From: Xanthomonas sp. DAR 34887
GTDB taxonomy: Bacteria > Pseudomonadota > Gammaproteobacteria > Xanthomonadales > Xanthomonadaceae
Direction of reading: 5' to 3'
DNA length: 64,000 nt
Assembly: GCF_041245805.1 (NCBI RefSeq)
Contig: NZ_CP162490.1
Location: forward strand, 1,403,001 to 1,467,000
The notes below the pieces were generated by a model that ran no database searches, was not told the origin of the DNA, and saw only the letters and a program-made list of their open reading frames with translations. Position 1 is the first letter of the stretch. Each line of letters opens with the position of its first letter. Shown piece after piece: positions 1 through 7,829 of this stretch. The position numbers and the translations under genes are program-made.

Positions 1-245
1 GTGTCAGGCCGCAAGCCAATGCTGGCGGCACTCTCACGGATGCGTGATACGCGAAACCGGCAAAATTGCGCGCGTCTGGAACCACGCCGAATGAGATGCG
101 GGTCCCAGCATCTCCGAAATCTCCTCAAACCCCCGCCGCGCAAGGCGTTGCCGCCGTATTGCGCTGCGCAAACTGTCTACTGTGCGCGCTTGCGCCGTAC
201 TGTATGTTTGCGCCAATCGGGCATCCTGCCAAGGATCAAGGTGGC
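1..245. other. Upstream flank, no supported gene
   Basis: Short open frames cross this stretch on both strands, but none has a recognisable domain, a signal peptide or a good ribosome binding site. It probably holds the promoter region of the MASE1 protein gene that starts at 246. I see no terminator or repeat in it. Confidence 0.5.
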
Positions 246-1763
246 ATGGCTACACTGAAAAAATTCGCTGGCGGCATTCTCCTGAGCGCGGCCTATTGCG
301 CGCTCTATGTGTTCGCCTGGCATTGGTCCATGGACCAATGGTTCTTGCCTGCCGGCGTGCGTGCGGCGGCATTGCTGTTCCTGCCTTACCGACTCTGGCC
401 CTACGTCTTCCTGGGTGACGCTGCCGCATTGCTGACGATGCGTCTGCCGATGGCCGACCACGACGGCGTCAGCGAGTTGTGGGCATATCTGAGCCCATTC
501 GTGGTCGTGCCGGTATTTGCACTGGCGCCGTGGGCGTTCCGCACCCGTTTCGGCGGTTCGTCGGCGGTGCAGCGCTGGCTGCCCTTGCTCGCCGTGGGTC
601 TGGGGCTGTGGGGTTTGCTGGTCAACAAGGCAATCAATGCCATGTTGGATGGGCCCGCCGCCTTCATCACCCTGGAAACCAGCGTCAGGTATTGGATGGG
701 TAGCTATCTGGGTATCCTGATGTTCTTCCTGCCGACGCTGCTTTGGCTGCACCGCAAGACCGACAAATCCCTGTCCAGGAAATTGTTGCGCGACTCGGCA
801 ATTGCAGTTCTCGCTGTGGCCGGCATCTTTGCTCTGGCGATGCGCACACCGGGCTTGCTGCACCAGTTCATCCTGCTGATGCTGTTGGTTCCAGGCGCCT
901 GGCTCACGCTGACATATGGCTGGCGCGGCGCGGCGGTCGGCGTGGTACTGGCCAACCTGGCGGTCGCAATGTCGCTACCGCGCTCGAACCATGCGGGCGC
1001 TTTCGATCAGCAGACGTTCGATGTGCAGATGCTGGTGGCATTCGCCGCGACCTTGCTGTTCGTGCTTGGCGTGAAAATTTCCAGTGCCTTCCGCCAGGCG
1101 CGGCACTTCGGCTATGCCCAGCAGCAGGCGTTGCAGGTGGCGCAGGCCAGCTACATGTCGGCCGAGCGCACGCTGCGCAACCGGGTGATCGAGTACACCG
1201 ATATCCATACCCATCTCAACAAGCTGCGCCGTGACATCGCCTCCTCGCTGAAGGAGCGTGGCCACTACGCTGCGGCCATGGAGATGAACCGCACCGGGGT
1301 GATCCAGGCGCAGCTGATGGACGACTACGTCGCCGCGCTGTACCCGCTGGACATTGAGACCCATGGACTCTATGGCGCACTGAGCTCCATCGCCTTCGCC
1401 AATGCCTGCGACACCGAGGTGGAGACGCGGCTGCGCGGCGAATCGCGGCAGTTGTCGATCGGTTTGCAACTGGCGGCGTACCGTTGCGTGCTCAATGCGA
1501 TGGAAGTGCTGCCCAGCGGCAGCCGCCACCAGATCACCGCGCGGGTGTGGAAAGCGCGTGGCCGGCGTGGCCTGGTGGTGACGATCGCTGCCGATCCGGA
1601 GCTGCTGGTCGCCAGGAACGCAGCGGACAAGCGCGTGGACGAGATCGAGTGGGAGCTGGCGAGCCGACTGAAAGCCCATGACGGCACCTGCCGGCGCCGT
1701 CATGAGCTGAAGATCAGCTTCCTGGTCTCCGAGCCGTCGGAACGCCGCACCCTCACTTCTTGA
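246..1763 (+). CDS. MASE1-type membrane sensor with degenerate histidine-kinase C-terminus
   Basis: The 505-residue product starts with MATLKKF. This start is preferred over an in-frame ATG 180 bases upstream, whose extra residues are low-complexity and precede the first membrane helix. Residues 1-280 hold about eight hydrophobic helices in a MASE1-like arrangement, an integral sensory module usually fused to signalling outputs. Residues 285-505 look like a kinase dimerisation plus ATPase region: YRCVLNAMEVL near 412 resembles an N-box. The usual ERxRIARELHD histidine box and the glycine-rich G boxes are missing, so it may not be an active kinase. No response regulator is adjacent. The 3' end overlaps the convergent secreted-protein gene by 11 bases. 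The signal and partner are unknown. Confidence 0.75.
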   Translation: MATLKKFAGGILLSAAYCALYVFAWHWSMDQWFLPAGVRAAALLFLPYRLWPYVFLGDAAALLTMRLPMADHDGVSELWAYLSPFVVVPVFALAPWAFRTRFGGSSAVQRWLPLLAVGLGLWGLLVNKAINAMLDGPAAFITLETSVRYWMGSYLGILMFFLPTLLWLHRKTDKSLSRKLLRDSAIAVLAVAGIFALAMRTPGLLHQFILLMLLVPGAWLTLTYGWRGAAVGVVLANLAVAMSLPRSNHAGAFDQQTFDVQMLVAFAATLLFVLGVKISSAFRQARHFGYAQQQALQVAQASYMSAERTLRNRVIEYTDIHTHLNKLRRDIASSLKERGHYAAAMEMNRTGVIQAQLMDDYVAALYPLDIETHGLYGALSSIAFANACDTEVETRLRGESRQLSIGLQLAAYRCVLNAMEVLPSGSRHQITARVWKARGRRGLVVTIAADPELLVARNAADKRVDEIEWELASRLKAHDGTCRRRHELKISFLVSEPSERRTLTS

Positions 1764-2187
1764 TGGTGACGGTCCAGGCGTCGCCGCTGTTGGTGCTGGC
1801 GCGCTGCACGGTGAAGTAGCGCGCATCGTAGACCACGGTGCCGCGGCTCTGGTCCAGCGTCTCGACGATGCTGACCCGGTCCACATCCTTGCCCATCGGC
1901 GTCACCCAGGCGGTGTTCTCGATGCGTCCGATCGCGCCCCGAACCTGTCCGTTCGCATCGTTGATCTGCAGGTAGGTCACCCCGCTGCGCTCGAACTGGT
2001 AGATGCTCACGGTCGCGTTGGCCGACAGATCGGTTGCGGCCGGTGCGCTTTCGCCCAGGCCCTGCCTGGCGATCTGGCTGCCGCCTCCGGTGGGGCAGCA
2101 GCTTTGCGCTTGAGCGGCGGTGGCAAACGCCGAGCACAGCAAGACGCCCGACGCCAGCGCCGCGATTTTCGCAATATTCCTTTCCAT
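1753..2187 (-). CDS. Small secreted protein of unknown function
   Basis: This encodes 144 residues. The start is supported by a GGAAGGAA-like ribosome binding site a few bases upstream. Residues 1-28 form a classic Sec signal peptide ending in AQAQ, so the mature protein of about 116 residues should be periplasmic or secreted. The mature part starts with a CC pair and is rich in beta-strand-forming residues (VSIYQFERSG, TYLQIND), which suggests a small beta fold. I do not recognise a family. It converges on the MASE1 gene with an 11-base overlap, and no gene follows on its own strand before that one. Its export is well supported; its function is not. Confidence 0.75.
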   Translation of the reverse strand: MERNIAKIAALASGVLLCSAFATAAQAQSCCPTGGGSQIARQGLGESAPAATDLSANATVSIYQFERSGVTYLQINDANGQVRGAIGRIENTAWVTPMGKDVDRVSIVETLDQSRGTVVYDARYFTVQRASTNSGDAWTVTIKK

Positions 2188-2446
2188 AGCAATTCCTTCC
2201 CCTGCTAAGGGTTTATCGCCTGCCGTTCAGGCGGTTCCACCTTACGCGAGTCGCAGAGGCCAGCTGTTGACAAATATGCGGTAGATATACGGCGTAGCGC
2301 GATATGCCGTTGATAATCTAAGGATTGCGGGATTGTCTACAGAAGTAACTTCCTGCAGTTCTTGATTTGTGCTAACCGCCAACGTTAATCGGTGGCCGTC
2401 GAGCGCCGATTAACTCGCGATCGCCGCCTGCGCGTGGCTTGCCTGT
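2188..2446. other. Intergenic region, probable promoter of the secreted-protein gene
   Basis: This stretch is richer in A and T than its neighbours, especially around 2265-2375. It lies upstream of the minus-strand secreted-protein gene and downstream of the first receptor's terminator. It likely contains the promoter of the former. No open frame or RNA gene is supported. Confidence 0.4.
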
Positions 2447-2448
2447 AA

Positions 2449-2474
2449 AAAAGCCCCGGCGAACCGGGGCTTTT
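2449..2474 (-). terminator. Rho-independent terminator of the first TonB receptor gene
   Basis: A GC-rich stem (GCCCCGG at 2453-2459 with CCGGGGC at 2464-2470) is flanked by A-runs on one side and T-runs on the other. Read on the minus strand it ends in a run of six T, about 45 bases after the receptor's stop codon. The flanking A/T runs make it potentially bidirectional. Confidence 0.85.
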
Positions 2475-2516
2475 CCTATTTGGCGGCTCGTGCCGCATCG
2501 ATCTCGATCTGGCGCA

Positions 2517-4904
2517 TTACCACTTGTAGTTGACGTTGGCGTAGGCGAGTGCGCCGTTGAACCCGAACGGCGAGGACGTGCTGTAAGGCAGGTAGGTACG
2601 GGTACCGGCACCGGCACGCGACTGGTCGGGATATTCGTTCAGCACGTTGTCGCCGCCGATGGTGAAGTCCCAGTTGCCCAGCTTGTAGCTGGCGGCCAGG
2701 TCCAGCGTCCACTTCGCCGCATAGGTCTGGTCGGCGGCCGCGGTGGTGCCGAAGTCGGTGAACTCGCCCCAGCGCGTGGCGGTGGCGGTGAACGACCAGT
2801 TGCCCGGCGCCCAGACGCTGCTCAGGAAGAACTTGTCGCGCGGCGCGCCCTTGGTGATGCGGCCGATCTCGGCGCGGCCGATACGCACCGCGGTCGGGTC
2901 GATCGCTTCCAGCACCGCCGGGTTCTCGGCGATCTTCTCGATCTCGGTCTTGTTGTAGTTGTAGCCGGCGGTGAGATCGAGGTTGCTGTTGGACAGCGCG
3001 ATCTTGTAGGTGCCGACCGCGTCCACGCCCTGGGTCTTGGTGTCGATCGCATTGGTGAAGTAGCGTCCGCCGCCGATGCCGGCATAGCCGTTGGCCTGCA
3101 GGTAATTGCGCACCGCGGTGGAGGTCAGGTTTTCCGACAGCACGATGCGGTCGTCGATGTCGATGCGGTAGGCGTCGACGGTGACGTACAGCGCATCGAC
3201 CGGCTGCAGCACCAGGCCCAGGCCGTAGTTCTTCGACTTCTCCGCCTTCAGCGGTTCGGCGCCGAGCGCGACGGCGGCCGGATTGTCGGTGCGGAAGGTG
3301 CCGATCTCGAACGGCGTGGCGGTGATGCTGCCGTCGGGCTGGGTGACGTTGATGAAGTTGGTGGCGATGGACTGGAAATACTGCTGTTGCAGCGACGGCG
3401 CGCGGAAGCCGGTGGAGGCGGTGGCGCGCAGCGCGACCTTGTCGGTGAACGCGTAGCGCAGCGACAGCTTGCCGGTGCCGGTGTCGCCAAAGTCGCTGTA
3501 GTTCTCGTAGCGCCCGGCCAGGCCGGCAGAGAACTTGTCGGTGATGTCGCCTTCCAGGTCCACGTAGGCCGAGTAACTGTTGCGGTCGTAGTGGCCCGAA
3601 TCGCTGGGCTTGAAGCCGGCGAACACCTGCGCGCCCGGCAGCAGCGTGCCGTTGGCCGAGGGCACGCCGCCGTTGACGTAGGAGGCCACGTCGCCCGGCG
3701 ATTCGTTGAATTTCTCGCCGCGCCACTCGCCGCCGAAGGCCAGCGTGACCGGGTAGGCCAGGCCGACGTCCAGCGACTTGGTGAAGTCGGCGTTGAGCAG
3801 GTTCTGGGTGACTTCCAGGGTGCCGGCATAGAAGTCGGTCGGGCTGCTCGTGCCCAGGCTGTTGTTGAGGCTGTTCTTGACCTCGAAGCTGAGGTTGTTG
3901 CGGCCGTAGTTGTAGCTGATGTCGATGCCCAGCCCGCCTTCGGTGCTGGCCTTGAAGCCGCCGACCCAGGACACGTCCTTGCTGACGTTGTAGATCTGCG
4001 GGAGGAAGCCGTTCGGATAGATCTCCGGGCGGTTGCGGTTGTCGCCGGACCAGCGGAAATAGCCGTTGGACAGCACTTCGCGGCGGCTGAGCATGCCGTA
4101 GGAATAGAAGGTCAGGTACTCGGCCGGGCTGTACTGGCCGTTGTAGGAGAACGCGCCCTGGTCGACGTCGGGGTCGCCGTAGCGCTGCTGCACTTCGCCC
4201 TGGTACGGCTTGGCGCGATCGGTCTGGTCCTGGTGGCCGGCCTGCGCGGCGAAATGCACGCTGCCGTTCTCGCCGAACTTGACCCCGGCGTCGCCGGACA
4301 GCTGGTACTGCTCGCCGTCGCCGGCGCTGTACTTGCCGTAGCGCGCAGCGATGCTGCCGCCTTCGCCGCTGCCCTTGAGCACGATGTTGATGACCCCGGC
4401 GATGGCATCGGAGCCGTACTGCGCCGAGGCGCCGTCGCGCAGCACTTCGATGCGTTCGACCGCGGCGATCGGAATGGTGTTGAGGTCGGCCGGCGACGAG
4501 CCGCGGCCCTGCGCGCCGTTGAGGTTGACCAGCGCGGTGGTGTGGTAGCGCTTGCCGTTGACCAGCACCAGCACCTGGTCGGGCGAGAGCCCGCGCAGCT
4601 GCGCCGGGCGTACCGCGTCGGAGCCGTCGGTGATCGCCGGGCGCGGGAAGTTCAGCGATGGCACCGCGCGCGACAGTGCGGTGGCCAGTTCGGTGGTGCC
4701 GGTGGACTGCAGCATTTCCGGCGAGATGATGTCGATCGGCGAAGCCGATTCGGCCACGGTGCGATCGGCCACGCGGGTGCCGGTGACGATCACCGTATCC
4801 AGTGTCTGCGCGCTGGAGGAGGAACTCTGCGCGAGCGCAGGCGTTGCGGAAGTGGTCAGGGCGAGGGCGACGGCAGTGGCGAGAGGACTGAACGTGCGGG
4901 TCAT
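2517..4904 (-). CDS. TonB-dependent outer-membrane receptor (tandem copy A)
   Basis: This is a 795-residue outer-membrane receptor for energised uptake of an unknown ligand. The start MTRTFSPLATAVALAL gives a proper Sec signal peptide; an upstream in-frame ATG would add basic residues in front of it. Then come a TonB-box-like TVIVTGTRVADRTVAES, a plug domain with SPIDII, QLRGLSPDQVLVLVNGKR and ERIEVLRDGASAQYGSDAIAG, and a long beta-barrel ending in an aromatic residue (NYKW). It is the last of three clearly paralogous receptors in a row (A, B, C). Each has its own 5' region, and A and B each have a clear terminator, so they may be regulated separately. No TonB, ExbB or enzyme gene is adjacent to suggest the substrate. 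Family certain, ligand unknown. Confidence 0.93.
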   Translation of the reverse strand: MTRTFSPLATAVALALTTSATPALAQSSSSSAQTLDTVIVTGTRVADRTVAESASPIDIISPEMLQSTGTTELATALSRAVPSLNFPRPAITDGSDAVRPAQLRGLSPDQVLVLVNGKRYHTTALVNLNGAQGRGSSPADLNTIPIAAVERIEVLRDGASAQYGSDAIAGVINIVLKGSGEGGSIAARYGKYSAGDGEQYQLSGDAGVKFGENGSVHFAAQAGHQDQTDRAKPYQGEVQQRYGDPDVDQGAFSYNGQYSPAEYLTFYSYGMLSRREVLSNGYFRWSGDNRNRPEIYPNGFLPQIYNVSKDVSWVGGFKASTEGGLGIDISYNYGRNNLSFEVKNSLNNSLGTSSPTDFYAGTLEVTQNLLNADFTKSLDVGLAYPVTLAFGGEWRGEKFNESPGDVASYVNGGVPSANGTLLPGAQVFAGFKPSDSGHYDRNSYSAYVDLEGDITDKFSAGLAGRYENYSDFGDTGTGKLSLRYAFTDKVALRATASTGFRAPSLQQQYFQSIATNFINVTQPDGSITATPFEIGTFRTDNPAAVALGAEPLKAEKSKNYGLGLVLQPVDALYVTVDAYRIDIDDRIVLSENLTSTAVRNYLQANGYAGIGGGRYFTNAIDTKTQGVDAVGTYKIALSNSNLDLTAGYNYNKTEIEKIAENPAVLEAIDPTAVRIGRAEIGRITKGAPRDKFFLSSVWAPGNWSFTATATRWGEFTDFGTTAAADQTYAAKWTLDLAASYKLGNWDFTIGGDNVLNEYPDQSRAGAGTRTYLPYSTSSPFGFNGALAYANVNYKW

Positions 4905-5134
4905 TGGCGGGACGGCTCCAAGATGGGGGAAGAGTCGGCGCCGCCGCATTCGCCATCACCCCCTCCCGGGTGTTGCGCCTATGGCGAATGTTGCGGCTGC
5001 GGCCATGGGTTACCGGCATATGTCGGATGTGTCAATGTTCTGTTAAACCCGTTTGCGTTGTTGCATTTGCAACGACCGCTGCGGCACTTGCGGCAGAATC
5101 GATGCCGCCCTTTGACGTGTTTGTAGACAAAATC
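4905..5134 (-). promoter_or_regulatory. Upstream region of receptor A with a small palindrome
   Basis: This 230-base stretch lies between receptor A's start and receptor B's terminator, in a gene-free gap of 307 bases. It contains a perfect inverted repeat GTTGCA/TGCAAC with a TT spacer at 5060-5073, inside a relatively A/T-rich segment (5025-5075). It is a plausible operator and promoter for receptor A. No Fur box is recognisable. Confidence 0.4.
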
Positions 5135-5161
5135 GAAAGGCCCCGCAGTGCGGGGCCTTTC
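5135..5161 (-). terminator. Terminator of the second TonB receptor gene
   Basis: Two perfect 12-base arms, GAAAGGCCCCGC and its complement, are separated by three bases. They lie about 50 bases after receptor B's stop codon on the minus strand. The stem itself ends in A/T-rich bases, but a long T-run is missing. Confidence 0.75.
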
Positions 5162-5211
5162 GGGTGTGGTGCAGTTCACGTATCGCGCCGCAGGGCGCGA
5201 TGCGATGGCGA

Positions 5212-7596
5212 TCACCAGCGGTAGTTGATCCGCCCATACACGTACGCGCCATTGAAGCCGTACGGCGAGTAGTTGCTGTAGGGCAGGATCCCGTAGGTGG
5301 AGTTGACCAGGTTGCTGGTCTTGTCCGGATACTGATCGAGCAGGTTGTCCGCGCCCAGGGTCAGCGTCCAATTATCGCTGGGCTTGAAGCTGGCCGAGGC
5401 GTCCACCACCCAGCTCGCGTCGTAGGTCTGGTCGCGGGCGGCGCTGGCCGAGTTGCGCACGGTGAAATCGCCGTAGCGCGTGGCGGCCAGGTTGAAGTCC
5501 CAGTGCTGCAGCTTCCAGGTACCGCTGAGGATGATCTTGTCCTTCGGGAAGCTGTCTTCCAGGCGGCCGATCTCGTCGCGACCCAGCGTGGTCTGGGTCG
5601 AGCCGATGTCCACCAGCGCCTGCGGCTGCTGCACCGCGTGGGTGATCTCGGTCTTGCTGTAGCCGTAGCTGGCGGTCAGGTCCAGCGCGCTGGACGCGAA
5701 CGGGATGGTGTAGGTGCCGACCAGGTCGACGCCGCGGGTGCGGGTGTCGGCCGCGTTGCTGAAGTAACGCACGCTGGTGACGTTGGAATAGCCCAGGCTG
5801 CGCAGCTGCGCCAGCACCGCGGCGTCGTTGAGGTTGGAGGACAGCAGGATGCGGTCGTCGATCTTGATCTGGTACGCGTCCAGGGTCACGTACAGGCGCT
5901 CGACCGGCTGCAGCACCAGGCCCAGGCTGTAGGACAGCGAGGTCTCTGCCTTCAGCGGCGCGGCGCCCAGCGCCTGGGCCACGGCGCTGTCCACCGGGAA
6001 GGTGCCCGATTCGAAGAAGCTGCCGTTGATGTAGCTGCTGGTCACCGCCTGGTATTGCTGTTGCGCCAGCGACGGGGCACGGAAGCCGCTGGCCACGGTG
6101 CCGCGCAGCGCCACCTTGTCGGTGAACGCGTAGCGCGCCGACAGCTTGCCCGAGCTCTTGCTGCCGAAGTCCGAATAGTCCTCGTAGCGGCCGGTGAGGC
6201 CGGCGGAGAACTTGTCGGTGAAGTCGGCTTCCAGCCCCGCATACACGGCGTAGTTGTGGCGGTCCGAGTGCACCGCGTTGGCCGGCGAGAAGCCGGCGAA
6301 GCCCTGCGCGCCACCGGTGGTGCCGGTGTAGGAGGCCAGTTCGCCGGGCGACTGGTTCCACTTCTCCTGGCGGTACTCGGCGCCGAAGGACAGCGTCACC
6401 GGATACGCCAGGCCCCATTCCAGCGGCTGGGTGAAATCGGCATTGACGATGTTCTGGGTGTACTCCAGCGCGCCGTCGTAGAAGCTGCTCGGGCTGTCGG
6501 TGCCCAGGCTGTAGTTGATGCTGTTGCGGGTGTTGAAGTCGATCTTGTTGTAGCCGTAGTTGTAGCTCACGTCCCAGCCGAAGCCGCCTTCGGTGGTGCC
6601 CTTGAGCCCGGCCACCAGCGAGCGGTCCTTGGAGTACTGCTCGATCTGCGGCACGTAGCCCTCGGGATAGGTCTGCGCCAGCAGCGCGCTCTGGCCGTTG
6701 TGGTTGCGCGAGCGGTAGAACGCGAAGGAGGTGATGTCGCGGTTGCTGGCGATGGCCGTGGCGTAGCCGGTGACGTGGTCGCTGAAGCGGAACTCGCCGT
6801 TGGCCGAGACCGCGGTCGCGTCGACCTGCGGATCGCCGTAGACGAAGGTGGTCTCGCCGATGCCCGGGTAGTTGCCGGTGTTCGGCGCGGTGCCCTGGTA
6901 CGGGCCGGCGCGGTTGGTCTCGTCCTGCTGGCTGATCTGCGCGGCCACATGCAGGCTGCCGCGGCCATCGCCGAAGCCGACGCCGGCGTCGCCGGAGAGC
7001 TGCGACTTGGCGCCGTCGCCGGCCGAATACTGGCCGTGGTCGATCGCCAGGCTGCCGCCTTCGCTGGAGCCCTTGAGCACGATGTTGATCACCCCGGCGA
7101 TGGCGTCGGAGCCGTACTGCGCCGAGGCGCCGTCGCGCAGCACTTCCACGCGCTCGATCGCCGCGATCGGGATCGCGTTGATGTCCACCGCCGAGGCGCC
7201 GCGGCCGATGCTGCCGTTGACGTTGATCTGCGCGGAGGTATGGCGGCGCTTGCCGTTGACCAGCACCAGAACCTGATCCGGTGACAGCCCACGCAGCTGC
7301 GCCGGGCGGATGCCGCTGGTGCCGTCGGTCAGCGCCGGGCGCGGGAAGTTCAGCGAAGGCAGCACGCGCGACAGCGCGGTGGCCAGCTCCGAGGTGCCGG
7401 TGGACTGCAGCGCTTCGGTGCTGATGATGTCGATCGGCGACTGCGACTCGGCCACGGTGCGGTCGCTGACCCGGGTGCCGGTGACGATGACGGTGTCGAG
7501 CGTGCTCGGGGTATCGGGGGTGGCCTGGGCCAGGACCGGAGGGGCGGCGAGGGCGGCGAGCACGGCGCTCGCCAACAGGGACAACGGACGGTTCAT
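5212..7596 (-). CDS. TonB-dependent outer-membrane receptor (tandem copy B)
   Basis: The product is 794 residues with a signal peptide MNRPLSLLASAVLAALAA...VLAQ. A TonB-box-like TVIVTGTRVSDRTVAES, a plug with SPIDII and QLRGLSPDQVLVLVNGKRR, and a barrel ending NYRW are nearly superimposable on receptors A and C. Strong identity in the plug (ERVEVLRDGASAQYGSDAIAGVINI) against more divergent barrel loops suggests gene duplication followed by ligand divergence. It lies 307 bases upstream of receptor A and is followed by its own terminator, so read-through into A is not required. The substrate is unknown; the loops give no recognisable siderophore or sugar signature. Confidence 0.93.
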   Translation of the reverse strand: MNRPLSLLASAVLAALAAPPVLAQATPDTPSTLDTVIVTGTRVSDRTVAESQSPIDIISTEALQSTGTSELATALSRVLPSLNFPRPALTDGTSGIRPAQLRGLSPDQVLVLVNGKRRHTSAQINVNGSIGRGASAVDINAIPIAAIERVEVLRDGASAQYGSDAIAGVINIVLKGSSEGGSLAIDHGQYSAGDGAKSQLSGDAGVGFGDGRGSLHVAAQISQQDETNRAGPYQGTAPNTGNYPGIGETTFVYGDPQVDATAVSANGEFRFSDHVTGYATAIASNRDITSFAFYRSRNHNGQSALLAQTYPEGYVPQIEQYSKDRSLVAGLKGTTEGGFGWDVSYNYGYNKIDFNTRNSINYSLGTDSPSSFYDGALEYTQNIVNADFTQPLEWGLAYPVTLSFGAEYRQEKWNQSPGELASYTGTTGGAQGFAGFSPANAVHSDRHNYAVYAGLEADFTDKFSAGLTGRYEDYSDFGSKSSGKLSARYAFTDKVALRGTVASGFRAPSLAQQQYQAVTSSYINGSFFESGTFPVDSAVAQALGAAPLKAETSLSYSLGLVLQPVERLYVTLDAYQIKIDDRILLSSNLNDAAVLAQLRSLGYSNVTSVRYFSNAADTRTRGVDLVGTYTIPFASSALDLTASYGYSKTEITHAVQQPQALVDIGSTQTTLGRDEIGRLEDSFPKDKIILSGTWKLQHWDFNLAATRYGDFTVRNSASAARDQTYDASWVVDASASFKPSDNWTLTLGADNLLDQYPDKTSNLVNSTYGILPYSNYSPYGFNGAYVYGRINYRW

Positions 7597-7681
7597 GGAA
7601 ACTCCAGCGGATGCCGAAACGGCAAAGGGGGCGGTCGCTGTGCGACGCGGGCCATGCGGGCCTGCCCCGGGAATCGTTATT

Positions 7682-7694
7682 ATTGTTTAACAAT
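7682..7694 (-). promoter_or_regulatory. AT-rich palindrome upstream of receptor B
   Basis: ATTGTT, one T, AACAAT form a perfect inverted repeat about 85 bases upstream of receptor B's start, in an otherwise GC-rich stretch. It could be an operator or part of the promoter. It differs in sequence from the palindrome upstream of receptor A. Confidence 0.35.
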
Positions 7695-7769
7695 CGCGCG
7701 GCAGTGCAGCATGCCTCAGCATGTTCTTATGCATTTCGGTTCTAAGCGGAGTGGTGGCACCGCCCCAAT

Positions 7770-7810
7770 GGCACAGGCCGCTCGCTTCATCGGGGCGGGC
7801 GGCCTGTGCC
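7770..7810 (-). terminator. Large hairpin downstream of receptor C
   Basis: Perfect 12-base arms GGCACAGGCCGC (7770-7781) and GCGGCCTGTGCC (7799-7810) flank a 17-base loop, about 20 bases after receptor C's stop codon. Outside the stem, CGCCCC (7761-7766) repeats complementarity to GGGGCG in the loop. There is no T-run, so it may be a processing or stability hairpin rather than a true intrinsic terminator. Confidence 0.5.
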
Positions 7811-7829
7811 AGGTCCGGCGGTTGCGAGG

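Noticed and set aside
1..258. 85-codon frame at the window start
   Set aside because: Arginine/cysteine-rich, no domain, overlaps the start of the MASE1 gene in another frame.
2439..5126. Very long open frame on the plus strand opposite receptor A
   Set aside because: It is antisense to a clear receptor gene; high GC at third codon positions keeps the opposite frame open. Its valine/arginine/glycine-rich text has no domain.
5164..7284. 706-codon plus-strand frame opposite receptor B
   Set aside because: Same antisense artefact of GC-rich coding sequence; no signal peptide, motif or binding site.
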